A stretch of DNA of 64,000 nt from Nocardia transvalensis (GCF_015477765.1 NZ_JADLQQ010000010.1:248001-312000); one strand, 5' to 3'. Shown: positions 7,505 through 14,422, counted from the first letter of the stretch. Notes: generated by a model not told the origin, from the sequence alone. Translations and numbers: made by a program.

Positions 7505-9094
7505 TCAGAACGGCCAGTCGGCGCGCTGTCCCGCTTCCAGGCGCGCGATCATGGCGAAGCAGGCGTCGGTGAGCCCGCCGTAGACGTAGCGGTGCGCGCT
7601 CCCCGCCGGGGCGTGGCCGGGCCGGTATCCGGCGAGGTTGAACGTGTGCAGCGGCACGGTCGCGGGGACGGCTTCGCTGACACCGCTGTGGGTGGCTTGC
7701 TCGTCGGTGAGGATCACGACACTGTCGTGGCCGTGGTAGTGCTGCCGAAGCGCGCCTGCGGTGTCGGTGCCGCCGCCGAGGAAGTAGCCGCCGCGCCAGC
7801 GGTCGATGGCGGTCAGCAGTGCTTCACCGCGCCGGAGTTCGAACACCCTGCTGGGGACCGGGTATCCGCTGGAGAAGGAGACCACGGTGGCCTTGGTGCA
7901 ACGACGGGCCAAAGCGAGACCGAACATGACTGCTGCGTCCCACCGGTGCAGGGTGCCGTCTTTGGAGAAGGTGTCGTACATCGACGCGGAGGTGTCGATG
8001 AGGATGAGGGTGCTCCCAGTGAGGGCGGGCAGGTTGGTCAACGACGCCTCGAGCGCTTGCTGAATCGGATGCGCCCAGCGCAGCGACCCCTTGGTCGCGT
8101 GGTAGGCCGACAGGAACTGCATCGGCAACATCCCAGCAGTGGCGATGCGGGTGGGGTCGGTGAGCACCGCGATCACGTCAGCAGCGACGGTGTCGGGTAC
8201 CCCGGCGTTGTCGAAGTTGCGCAGGTTGCGGATGAGCCCCTTGTAACCCATGGTCGGGATGACGGCCGCCCACAACTCCGCCGTCATGGGGCCACGCACC
8301 AGCGGCGGCACCTGCTCCCAGGTAGCGCCCGCCTCAGCGAGCACAGCAGTCAGCTCACCGGCCCGCGCGAGCCTGAGGACCTCCTCTGGTTCGCGGGCAA
8401 GCAAAGCCTTGTTGGCGACGAGCGTCCGCAACGCTGCCCCGGGCTCGATGGTGTTGGTACGCCGAGCTTCCCGCAAGTAGGCAAACAGTGCCGACTGCCG
8501 GTCATCGGCTGGCGTCGGCGCGACGAGGCTGATCACATCGGCGAAACGGATCGAGCGAGCGGCACTGTCCCACCGGATCGTGGCGCGCTGGGTGTAGAGA
8601 CGCGAGACGGCGTCGGCGACACCGCGCTTGACCGCAACGGGAATTGTGCGGCCGAACCGGGACAGCCAGTAGCCGACGAACTCGCCCGGCTCATCCGCAC
8701 GCTGCAGGACCGAGGCGACGAGTGTGCGTGTGCTGCCATGGATTCCGGCTTCATACCGGGCGTGCGCCGCCTCGGCGGCCAGCATCAGGCTCGCCGAACG
8801 CATCGCAGCGGTGCCGCGCAGCCAGGCCGCGAACCGGTTGAGCCAGTCGTCGTCTGCGACAGGGGTGACGGCTTCGGCGCGCACCAGGGCGATGAACCGG
8901 TCATCACGCGTGGCCGCGGTTTCGTAGAAGGTGTTCTCCGCGACGAAGTTGGTGACCGCAAGCTTGAACAGTTCGGTACGCGACTGCGGCAGATAGCCCG
9001 GTGCACCTTCATGAGTGGTGATGGTCGGGTTGGATTCCGTTGCCAGCGCGGAGATTCCGGCGGTGCGGGTGGTGCCGGTGTTGAATTTCGCCAT
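7505..9094 (-). CDS. Ro60/TROVE-domain RNA-binding protein with vWA domain
   Basis: The 529-residue product has an all-helical TROVE region (about 20-340, including WLNRFAAWLRG and YWLSRFGRTIPVAVKRG) followed by a von Willebrand A domain with a full MIDAS set: DTSAS (about 370), the GGGTDT threonine and LTDEQ. Ro60 orthologues (Rsr in bacteria) bind Y RNAs and misfolded RNA through a HEAT-like ring and work with RNases. ATG 9094 has GGAGG seven bases upstream; the longer frame to 9202 enters a 15-bp hairpin and is unlikely. It is the first gene of the helicase run. Family identity is strong; RNA partners are not shown. Confidence 0.9.
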   Translation of the reverse strand: MAKFNTGTTRTAGISALATESNPTITTHEGAPGYLPQSRTELFKLAVTNFVAENTFYETAATRDDRFIALVRAEAVTPVADDDWLNRFAAWLRGTAAMRSASLMLAAEAAHARYEAGIHGSTRTLVASVLQRADEPGEFVGYWLSRFGRTIPVAVKRGVADAVSRLYTQRATIRWDSAARSIRFADVISLVAPTPADDRQSALFAYLREARRTNTIEPGAALRTLVANKALLAREPEEVLRLARAGELTAVLAEAGATWEQVPPLVRGPMTAELWAAVIPTMGYKGLIRNLRNFDNAGVPDTVAADVIAVLTDPTRIATAGMLPMQFLSAYHATKGSLRWAHPIQQALEASLTNLPALTGSTLILIDTSASMYDTFSKDGTLHRWDAAVMFGLALARRCTKATVVSFSSGYPVPSRVFELRRGEALLTAIDRWRGGYFLGGGTDTAGALRQHYHGHDSVVILTDEQATHSGVSEAVPATVPLHTFNLAGYRPGHAPAGSAHRYVYGGLTDACFAMIARLEAGQRADWPF

Positions 9095-9130
9095 GGGTTC
9101 CTCCGGTGAGTGCGGGGCCCATGAACGCGC

Positions 9131-9200
9131 CAGCGGGTCATGCCGCATGGGGACGGCATGACCCGCTGGATCTTCAAGGCCCCGAGAATCTGGTTGGGGC
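9131..9200 (-). other. Two stacked hairpins just upstream of the Ro60 gene
   Basis: A perfect 15-bp stem with an eight-base loop (CAGCGGGTCATGCCG paired across 9131-9168) lies 37 bases before the Ro60 start. Next to it is a 7-bp stem (GCCCCGA/TTGGGGC, 9179-9200). They could be part of a structured leader, the terminator of a short upstream RNA, or the end of a Y-like RNA. No T-tract follows. Confidence 0.55.
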
Positions 9201-9217
9201 ACGGTGTGTTTCAGCCA

Positions 9218-9338
9218 TTGAAGTAACCGTGCAACCCTTCGCTTCGGGGGTGAAGGGTGGGTGAGGACCGCGAGAATGTGGTGCCGGTTGCGGTGTTTCG
9301 TTCCGGTGAGTTGAAGTAACCGCGGTTGGCTTCGCTTC
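9218..9338. repeat. Direct repeat of a composite 28-base unit upstream of Ro60
   Basis: Two units (9218-9245 and 9311-9338) each contain TTGAAGTAACCG, seven variable bases and CTTCGCTTC, with exactly conserved spacing. The starts are 93 bases apart. They lie in about 340 non-coding bases (9095-9435) before the Ro60 gene. They may be protein-binding sites or parts of two related small RNAs. The fixed spacing with a variable centre argues against simple recent duplication. Confidence 0.65.
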
Positions 9339-9435
9339 GCTGTCCTCTCCTAGTAACCTATGACGACCGGTTGCGCATGGCAAGCCGATAGTTACGCATC
9401 GCGTAATACGTTGAGCTCGTGTCGACCATCCAGGG

Positions 9436-9606
9436 TTACGCGCAACTCTCGCGGTACTCGATGCGTTGCAGCACCTGGTCCCAGGTGTCCCACGGATGGA
9501 TCTCGACCGGGTCGCCACCGATGACCACGGGCCTGGTGGGCAGTGGTCCGGTGTCTGCTGGTGCGCGGCGGCGCCACCAACGACGCACTGCCGTCAGACG
9601 TTTCAC
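9436..9606 (-). CDS. Short hypothetical protein, 56 aa
   Basis: GTG 9606 overlaps the stop of a preceding short frame as GTGA and is preceded by GGCGGAG. The product begins with a very basic stretch (KRLTAVRRWWRRRAP) and ends with GGDPVEIHPWDTWDQVLQRIEYRESCA, a well-composed acidic and aromatic helix. It ends at TAA 9436. The C-terminal half looks like real protein, and the start is well placed. No family known. It is the last gene of the WhiB-containing run, before the non-coding region upstream of Ro60. Confidence 0.6.
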   Translation of the reverse strand: MKRLTAVRRWWRRRAPADTGPLPTRPVVIGGDPVEIHPWDTWDQVLQRIEYRESCA

Positions 9607-9692
9607 CTCCGCCGCCGGTGATCGGTGCCCGCGTCACGCCCGGTGCCTACCGTCGGGCGAGAGGGTGCCGGATGGGTTGTCGCGGTCGTCAT
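9603..9692 (-). CDS. Very short coupled reading frame, 29 aa
   Basis: ATG 9692 overlaps the stop of the upstream gene as ATGA, and the frame ends in a GTGA overlap with the next gene. The product (MTTATTHPAPSRPTVGTG followed by a basic tail) has no recognisable feature. It may serve only to carry ribosomes between the flanking genes. The evidence is positional, so confidence is low. Confidence 0.3.
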   Translation of the reverse strand: MTTATTHPAPSRPTVGTGRDAGTDHRRRR

Positions 9693-10006
9693 ATGTTCTC
9701 CCAGCGGCGGCCGGATACGTCGGTGTGGACTCCGATGTGTCCGGCGGGGAGAATGCAGTAGATCTTCCAGGATTCGCGACGCCCCAACTGCCCCGAGGGG
9801 CCGGTGGTCAGCGGTGCGATGGCGTTACGGTAGGCGAGGCATTCGTGGCGACGGGGTCCGCGATGCTCAAGTCGGCGGGCGCGGCGGGTGCCAGCAGGGT
9901 GAGCGGCGTGCGCGGCGGCGCGGGCTGCGTCGTCGTCGGGCGGCGGGAAAGCTGGTGTCATGCGCAGGTTCCGATTCGGTCGGGGTGGCATGAAGGTGGA
10001 GTTCAT
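9689..10006 (-). CDS. Hypothetical protein, 105 aa
   Basis: ATG 10006 overlaps the stop of the WhiB-like gene as ATGA. The product begins MNSTFMPPRPNRNLR, continues with an acidic and alanine-rich helix (PPPDDDAARAAAHAAH), a basic segment, and ends with ESWKIYCILPAGHIGVHTDVSGRRW. The Cys-x-Leu-Pro-x-Gly-His-x-Gly-x-His pattern near the end recalls a short metal-binding or zinc-knuckle-like tail seen in other small actinomycete element proteins (CxxPxGHxGxH). The function is unknown. Confidence 0.6.
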   Translation of the reverse strand: MNSTFMPPRPNRNLRMTPAFPPPDDDAARAAAHAAHPAGTRRARRLEHRGPRRHECLAYRNAIAPLTTGPSGQLGRRESWKIYCILPAGHIGVHTDVSGRRWENI

Positions 10007-10428
10007 GCCGAGGCTCGTTTCTGGGTGCGGACGCATCTGGCGCAGCGGCCTTTGGATTCGTGGCGGACTTCGCCGAGTGAGGGTTTGCGGCGGGTGGTCA
10101 TGGGGCGGCGGCAGATAACGCAGTTGGGTGGGCGCGCAGGCCGGGTGAGACTGGCGGGGTCGGCGATCTCGAGGAGTTGGCGGCGAGTGTTGGCGCCGCC
10201 GTCGCAGATCACCCCGCCCATGACGACTCCGGAAGCGACGTAAGGGGTGTCGTCGCCGTCGAGGTTGCCCGCGGTGAGCGCCGCCTTCGCGCAGGGGATT
10301 TGGTCGGGGCAAGCATTGCGGCATTGGGCGGCGGCCCAGCGGGTCACGCTCGACAGGTGCCAGAACGGATCCTCGCCTGGTTGCAGCCACGCCTGGGGGT
10401 GCGCCTGACACGGCGTAGGCACCACCAA
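10003..10428 (-). CDS. WhiB-like protein with a C-terminal zinc ribbon
   Basis: The first 90 residues fit the WhiB family: Cys-7, a DPFW segment, then CRNACPDQIPC (spacing C-x3-C-x5-C) and the turn GVVMGGVICDGG, matching the GVWGG turn before the basic helix NTRRQLLE. WhiB proteins bind a [4Fe-4S] cluster and act as transcription factors with sigma factors. The middle spacing is C-x3-C rather than the usual C-x2-C. The last 45 residues add CVICRRPM and CARC, a likely zinc ribbon, unusual for the family. GTG or ATG choice: 10428 has GGAAGGAGG upstream. The gene could control this element or its host. Confidence 0.7.
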   Translation of the reverse strand: MVVPTPCQAHPQAWLQPGEDPFWHLSSVTRWAAAQCRNACPDQIPCAKAALTAGNLDGDDTPYVASGVVMGGVICDGGANTRRQLLEIADPASLTRPARPPNCVICRRPMTTRRKPSLGEVRHESKGRCARCVRTQKRASA

Positions 10429-10460
10429 CCTCCTTCCACGGTGTTACCAACAGTCTCTCG

Positions 10461-10482
10461 GTTGCGCGCAGATACGCGCAAC
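10461..10482 (-). promoter_or_regulatory. Inverted repeat upstream of the WhiB-like gene
   Basis: Perfect 8-bp arms GTTGCGCG and CGCGCAAC are separated by six bases, 33-54 bases before the WhiB-like start. The arms match GTTGCGCGTAAC found at 4527-4538 and 9435-9446. This is a likely operator, placed where a promoter would be. Confidence 0.5.
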
Positions 10483-10581
10483 CATTGAGACATGAGAATC
10501 TCGCTCTCAAGATGAAATCCGAGTTCAAGCCGGTTCTCGAACACACGCAACAGGCCGCATCGATGCGTAACCCTGGTCTCG

Positions 10582-11721
10582 TTACACGAGGGTGAGGTTG
10601 GTGAACTCGGCTGCGTGGGTGATGTAGACCAGCCCGCCCTGCCTGCACACCGCGCCGGTCCGCTCGTGGTACCACGCTGAGCCACCGTCGTAGGTCGGCG
10701 AGCACACGATGGTGCGCGGCCCGTCCTGCGTGATCGATGTCGAGTGCCAGTGGCCGTGGCACAGGAAGTGGGCCGCGGCGGGGTTTTGACCGTAGAACGC
10801 CTGGCTGGCCCACCATTCGGCAGCTTTGCCGCGTCGCCACTGGTGGCCGTGTGCGATGGTGAAGATGCTGTCGGCGACCTTCACTGTCATGTATCCACGG
10901 TCCGGTGGCGGGGTGTGGATCGTGATGTGCCCGAACGCCTCCGGGTTCTCCGCCAGCGCGTCGCGTACGGCGTGCGCGCCTTCGGTGGCCCAGTTGTCGT
11001 CCGCGCGTGTGTGCACGGGATGGCGGGTGGCGTCGTCGTGATTGCCGCCGACCACGCTGACGTGCACGCGGGCGGCGCGTGGGGCGAACACTTTGATCGT
11101 CGACAGCAGTGTGCGTCGCCAGATGCGGAATTGCTCTGTGACAGTGTGGGATTGGCGGGCAGCCAACCGCCCGTCCTGCACTACTGCCCCGTTTTCGAGG
11201 CAGTCCCCGGCGAAGATCAAATGGACGGCCCCGATACCGTGACGGTCACGGGTGGCGTCGAACTCCGCGGTGGCGCGGTCGACCGATGCGAAGAAGCGGC
11301 CAAGGGTGCCGTCGAGTCCGTCACCGTCGATCTTGCCGACTTGCAGGTCCGACACTTGAAACACGAACACGCCGTCGCCGGTGGTGGCGGCGGGTGTGCC
11401 TGGGGTGTAGTCGCGGATCTCGGCGAGCAGGCTGTCGATGTCGGGATCGGCGCCGGTGGCGGGTGCGAGCTGGAACCGGTAGGCGGTCAGCCATTGCCCG
11501 TCGTACCGCTGCCACCGCGATACTCGCGGATGCCCCACGGCGCGAACGGCGTTCGGGTCCAGGCCGGCCTCGCGCAGCATTTCGGTCCAGTCGTGAGGTG
11601 GTTGGCCGTCGGGGCGTGCCGGGGTCTGGACATAGCCGCTGACGCCATCGAACACGACCCGGGGCCGATGCTCGGGCTCGGTGACGATCGGTACGGCCGC
11701 GAGCTGGTCGGCGATGCTCAT
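10582..11721 (-). CDS. Calcineurin-like metallophosphoesterase of phage/element type
   Basis: This 379-residue protein carries the metallophosphoesterase motif series: SDLQVGK (about 128), FAGDCLENG (about 176), GGNHDD (about 218), a later AHGH (about 288) and CHGHWH (about 316). These residues bind two metal ions; family members hydrolyse phosphomonoesters, phosphodiesters or nucleic acids. The N-terminal 110 residues include a VRAVGHPRVSRWQRYDGQWLTAY segment typical of phage-encoded versions. ATG 11721 overlaps the preceding stop as ATGA. Its substrate cannot be read from sequence; DNA or RNA ends are plausible given the element context. Confidence 0.85.
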   Translation of the reverse strand: MSIADQLAAVPIVTEPEHRPRVVFDGVSGYVQTPARPDGQPPHDWTEMLREAGLDPNAVRAVGHPRVSRWQRYDGQWLTAYRFQLAPATGADPDIDSLLAEIRDYTPGTPAATTGDGVFVFQVSDLQVGKIDGDGLDGTLGRFFASVDRATAEFDATRDRHGIGAVHLIFAGDCLENGAVVQDGRLAARQSHTVTEQFRIWRRTLLSTIKVFAPRAARVHVSVVGGNHDDATRHPVHTRADDNWATEGAHAVRDALAENPEAFGHITIHTPPPDRGYMTVKVADSIFTIAHGHQWRRGKAAEWWASQAFYGQNPAAAHFLCHGHWHSTSITQDGPRTIVCSPTYDGGSAWYHERTGAVCRQGGLVYITHAAEFTNLTLV

Positions 11722-11972
11722 ACTGTGCTCGCCGATCGTGCGCAGCCGCAATCTTCCCGGGCGTGGACGTTGAGCGCGCTGACCGAGTACGGGAATCCGG
11801 CCTCGGTGAGGACTTGGTACAGGCGGCGGCGCACTCCCCCGCTCGACAGCCAAGCGTTGATGGCGTCGCGGTCGCGGGCGGGTTGTTCGCTGATCCAGCG
11901 GCCCACCGCGCACGGTGTCGCGCTGGTGGTGCGGGCGGCGGCGAGGTGGTCCGCGATGCTCAGGCCAGACAT
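11718..11972 (-). CDS. Small protein with ADHLAAARTTSATPCAVGRW motif, 84 aa
   Basis: ATG 11972 is placed inside the end of the upstream gene, and the stop overlaps the phosphoesterase start as ATGA. The product has SIADHLAAAR, the CAVGRWI segment and a C-terminal VSALNVHAREDCGCAR tail. The pattern (a short head, a conserved CxxGRW, a helix, then L-x-xH) resembles small helix-rich phage proteins that may bind DNA ends. The phosphoesterase also begins with MSIADQLAA, so the two N-termini look related, perhaps by duplication. Function unknown. Confidence 0.65.
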   Translation of the reverse strand: MSGLSIADHLAAARTTSATPCAVGRWISEQPARDRDAINAWLSSGGVRRRLYQVLTEAGFPYSVSALNVHAREDCGCARSASTV

Positions 11973-12295
11973 ACGACCTCGGTGTCGTCGGGCGCGTCGA
12001 CCGTCAGGCGGGCGCTGTACTCGTGGTCGGCGGACTGTTCGATCCTGACCGGCCAGCCCGGAATCGGGTGGACCTCGCTGATCTGGCCGACAGTGATTGT
12101 CCAGCATCCGGAGTCGTCATCGACTGTGACTGCGACGTGAGTGCGGCCGCGCCGGGAGATGAGGTGGAATCGGGCACCGTCGTAGGCGGGGTATTCAGCA
12201 GGCTCACCGTCAATGACGACAACGACGGTGTCATCACCGGCGCCTTCGATCGAGATCAGCTTCACGATCGCGAACGTAAAGGCAGCACGCGGCAT
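11960..12295 (-). CDS. Hypothetical beta-rich protein, 111 aa
   Basis: The product is a chain of predicted strands: FTFAIVKLISIEG, DDTVVVVIDGEPAEYPAYDGARFHLIS, THVAVTVDDDSGCWTITVGQISEV and EYSARLTVDAPDDTEVVCL. Such a layout suggests a compact beta fold of unknown role. ATG 12295 is the simplest start, although no strong ribosome site is visible and a start at 12358 is possible. The gene overlaps the next by 13 bases. Confidence 0.6.
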   Translation of the reverse strand: MPRAAFTFAIVKLISIEGAGDDTVVVVIDGEPAEYPAYDGARFHLISRRGRTHVAVTVDDDSGCWTITVGQISEVHPIPGWPVRIEQSADHEYSARLTVDAPDDTEVVCLA

Positions 12296-12433
12296 CGCCG
12301 GTGATTGTGACCAACACCCGCGGCTGTTCCGGCGCCGGACCGAGCGCAGGTGCGCCACCGCGGCTGTGCAGCAACGGTTCCCGGGCAGACCGTGCAGCAG
12401 GGGAGAAGCTGCTGCGAACAGTCGCGCTACTGA

Positions 12434-12700
12434 CTAGGACGAGACTGTGGGTGCTGCGGCGATCACTGCCGCCCACACCACTTCGGGCTCGGCCTCCGCG
12501 CGGACACATGCGGTGAAGGCGTCCTCGACGCTGGAGTGCCGCTCACGCAAGGCTGTGATGGAGGCGGCACGGCACATGCGCGCTCCCCTGCTCGTCGCCG
12601 GCTGAGCGGTGAGAGCACGGATAATGTCCACCAACTGCTCCGTGGGCTGAGTGCGGGCAACTGCGATGAATGTGGCGTAGGTGTTGACGGTGGTGGTCAT
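12434..12700 (-). CDS. Hypothetical helical protein, 88 aa
   Basis: ATG 12700 has AGGAGA at good distance. The product reads MTTTVNTYATFIAVARTQPTEQLVDIIRALT and continues with AARMCRAASITALRERH-like helices ending in AAAPTVSS. It is mainly amphipathic helix. I recognise no family; helices of this kind (an ADRRALTAQ-type core with a short final helix) are common in small proteins of Streptomyces and Nocardia plasmids. It is separated from its neighbours by 110-140 bases and so may have its own promoter. Confidence 0.6.
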   Translation of the reverse strand: MTTTVNTYATFIAVARTQPTEQLVDIIRALTAQPATSRGARMCRAASITALRERHSSVEDAFTACVRAEAEPEVVWAAVIAAAPTVSS

Positions 12701-12778
12701 GGAGATTCTCCTGTTCGGACGTGGTGGGCCGGACGACACGAGGCGGGCGTGCACCCGGTGAACCTCGCAGTTCGGGGC

Positions 12779-12806
12779 GGGGCTGCCGCGGGTGTGCGGC
12801 AGCCCC
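12779..12806 (-). terminator. Hairpin downstream of the gene at 12815
   Basis: GGGGCTGCCG pairs with CGGCAGCCCC across an eight-base loop, nine bases past the stop of the gene ending at 12815. No long T-tract follows, as is common in actinomycetes. Confidence 0.6.
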
Positions 12807-12814
12807 GATCACGG

Positions 12815-13126
12815 TCAGTCGGTGGTGAGGTTGGGCCAGTAGACGATGGTGTCGAGGCCCATCGCGTCTTCTCGCTGGTTCGCAAACAGCTCGGCGGCCT
12901 CTTCGAACGCGCTGGTGTCGTTGGCGTCAGCGAGCGCCTCCGCCAAGGCCATCACGAACAGTCCAGCGTGCCCGGAGCGTTCGACGACCACCCCGACGCA
13001 GGTGGCACCGAACATGCCACGGCCGGAGTAGTTGAGGTAGGGCCGGATACGGCAGTCGGACGCGACGTCGAGTACCACGTCGACCGCTGCATCGATCTGG
13101 TCTTCGGCGATTGTAATGCGAGACAT
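12815..13126 (-). CDS. Hypothetical protein, 103 aa, under the repeated control cassette
   Basis: ATG 13126 follows CCGAAGGAGCCCACT. The product has IDAAVDVVLDVASDCRIRPYLNYSGRGMFGATCVGVVVE, then a long helix ending in FANQREDAMG. The GRGMFGATCVGVVV segment looks like a strand pair followed by a helix with a small-residue turn. I know of no clear family. The gene has its own operator and leader hairpin (13147-13197) and its own terminator, so it is a single-gene unit. Confidence 0.65.
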   Translation of the reverse strand: MSRITIAEDQIDAAVDVVLDVASDCRIRPYLNYSGRGMFGATCVGVVVERSGHAGLFVMALAEALADANDTSAFEEAAELFANQREDAMGLDTIVYWPNLTTD

Positions 13127-13146
13127 AGTGGGCTCCTTCGGTTTTC

Positions 13147-13197
13147 GGGGTGGCAGCCCCGTTGTTCTTACACGCCATTTTACATACTCAGTATGTA
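13147..13197 (-). promoter_or_regulatory. Control cassette copy 1: palindrome TACATACTGAGTATGTA plus hairpin
   Basis: The 17-bp palindrome (13181-13197) lies 55-71 bases before the start of the gene at 13126. The hairpin GGGGCTGCCACCCC (13147-13160) sits between the palindrome and the AAGGAG ribosome site. The upstream gene ends inside the palindrome: its last codons TAC and TGA are part of it. Confidence 0.7.
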
Positions 13198-13580
13198 CAT
13201 GGCGACGGCCAGTCCTCGACGCGCACCAGGCGCGGGTCGTACAGCGCGCGGTCGTCCTGGATGCGGAAGCACCGGCCCAGGATGCTGATCACGTCACCGT
13301 CCGCGACATCGATGACAAGCGGGCGATTCTGCGGCCACGCTGCGATGACAACTGGCTGCGGAACGAGGTAGGCGTGCTCCCCCGCAACGACCGGACCGCG
13401 GAATTCCCTGCGCGACACGGTGGTTTCGTCGAGGTAGACGACCATGAAGTGGCAGGGGCGACCCTGGTGACGGAAGGTCCCGCGCAGTTCGACGATGCTT
13501 TCGAACTGGTGGCCGTAGTTGTCGCAGGCCTGCGCCTTGGGTGCGGTCATCATCGGAACGACGATCGGATCCTGATTCAC
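13188..13580 (-). CDS. Hypothetical protein, 130 aa, under the repeated control cassette
   Basis: GTG 13580 follows CCGAAGGAGCACACC, which fixes the start over the longer frame to 13634. The product has a first region KAQACDNYGHQFESIVELRGTFRH and a beta-rich core (HFMVVYLDETTVSRREF, PVVIAAWPQNRPLVIDVADGDVISILG). The stop codon lies inside the next gene's palindrome. No family recognised. The CDNYGHQF.......F..G....MVVY layout suggests a small OB-like or SH3-like barrel, but that is a guess. Confidence 0.65.
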   Translation of the reverse strand: MNQDPIVVPMMTAPKAQACDNYGHQFESIVELRGTFRHQGRPCHFMVVYLDETTVSRREFRGPVVAGEHAYLVPQPVVIAAWPQNRPLVIDVADGDVISILGRCFRIQDDRALYDPRLVRVEDWPSPCTY

Positions 13581-13600
13581 GGTGTGCTCCTTCGGGTTTC

Positions 13601-13653
13601 GGGGTGGCAGCCCCTGTTTGCTTACAGTGACCACTGTACATACTCAGTATGTA
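13601..13653 (-). promoter_or_regulatory. Control cassette copy 2
   Basis: The palindrome TACATACTGAGTATGTA (13637-13653) is identical to copy 1. The hairpin GGGGCTGCCACCCC lies at 13601-13614, followed by CCCGAAGGAG before GTG 13580. A second small inverted repeat, ACAGTG/CACTGT, follows the palindrome. Confidence 0.7.
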
Positions 13654-13709
13654 AAGTGTCGATCGTTGAGGCGCAACGGATTTCGAACGCCGAGTGCAGA
13701 CCGAGCCGA

Positions 13710-13928
13710 TCAGCGCGGCTGCCGGTTGCCTTGCCCGGGCCGCGCCTTCTTCCACTCCCGCACCTCATGGGCATCCCAGACCGGGGTACGCCCGACCCAC
13801 CGCTTCGGTTGCGGCGCGGGGTTATCCCTCGCTGGCCGATAGACGTAGGAGTGCCAGGTGCGAAGTTTCACCTCGAGGTAGTCCGCGCACTCCTGAGCCG
13901 ACCACTCTTCGGCCTCACCCTTGGTCAC
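13710..13928 (-). CDS. AlpA/excisionase-like helix-turn-helix protein, 72 aa
   Basis: GTG 13928 has GGGAGG upstream. The sequence EWSAQECADYLEVKLRTWHSYVYR followed by a loop, PKRWVGRTPVWDAHEVREW and a basic tail is the layout of winged-helix excisionase or AlpA-type regulators: HTH, a wing with a conserved P-x-W, then a terminal helix. Such proteins bend or bind DNA at excision sites or promoters. A palindrome of the cassette family (13965-13981) lies 37 bases before the start. It is a candidate regulator for that repeat family, which remains inference. Confidence 0.7.
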   Translation of the reverse strand: MTKGEAEEWSAQECADYLEVKLRTWHSYVYRPARDNPAPQPKRWVGRTPVWDAHEVREWKKARPGQGNRQPR

Positions 13929-13964
13929 AGCACCACCTCCCGGACAGCACACCGACACCCGGCC

Positions 13965-13981
13965 TGCATACTCAGTATGCA
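13965..13981 (-). promoter_or_regulatory. Palindrome TGCATACTGAGTATGCA upstream of the HTH gene (copy 3)
   Basis: This variant of the cassette palindrome carries G/C at the second positions of the outer arms and is itself perfectly palindromic. The GGGGCTGCCACCCC hairpin is absent here. Covarying arm bases suggest selection for the palindrome. Confidence 0.65.
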
Positions 13982-14031
13982 GAAACCCTGCGCCCGGCGC
14001 TGCACAGGGGTACAGCGCCGGGCACATCGGG

Positions 14032-14403
14032 TCAGCCGAGGATTTCGTCCGCCTTGTCGACGAGAGCGGTGATGATCTTTTGCCAGCTCACCGCCTTGAG
14101 GTCGGCGTCTTCGGTGTACGGGGTGGCGATCAGGTTCGTCGCGGGGTCGACTGCTGCGACCGGGCCTTGATCCTGTGCGATGCGGTAGGTGTGCGGCGGT
14201 ATGGACCACAGCTGGGCCCAGACACGTCCGACGTGATCGAAGACGTCTACTGCGAACTGCGACTGCCCGATGTGGCTGTCGACGCGCAGGTTCAGGCGCA
14301 GCTTGACGCCATAGCGCACGGTCAGGACGACGACCGTGTTCACCTGCTCGGCGGAGCCGACGATGTCGTCACCGGTGATGGTGGGGACAGGGGGTTTCTT
14401 CAT
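14032..14403 (-). CDS. Hypothetical protein, 123 aa, under the repeated control cassette
   Basis: ATG 14403 has CCGAAGGAAACCC upstream. The product begins MKKPPVPTITGDDIVG, has a beta-rich middle (TVVVLTVRYGVKLRLNLRV, QFAVDVFDHVGRVWAQLWS) and ends with a helix (KIITALVDKADEILG). It may be a small barrel followed by a helix. No family recognised. Upstream is cassette copy 4; no terminator is obvious before the next gene. Confidence 0.65.
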   Translation of the reverse strand: MKKPPVPTITGDDIVGSAEQVNTVVVLTVRYGVKLRLNLRVDSHIGQSQFAVDVFDHVGRVWAQLWSIPPHTYRIAQDQGPVAAVDPATNLIATPYTEDADLKAVSWQKIITALVDKADEILG

Positions 14404-14422
14404 GGGTTTCCTTCGGTGTTGT

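Noticed and set aside
7154..9109. A 651-codon open frame on the plus strand across the Ro60 gene
   Set aside because: It is antisense to a protein with clear TROVE and vWA motifs and has the Gly/Val/Gln-rich composition of high-GC shadow frames.
10744..12048. A 434-codon plus-strand frame over the phosphoesterase
   Set aside because: All metallophosphoesterase motifs are in the minus-strand frame.
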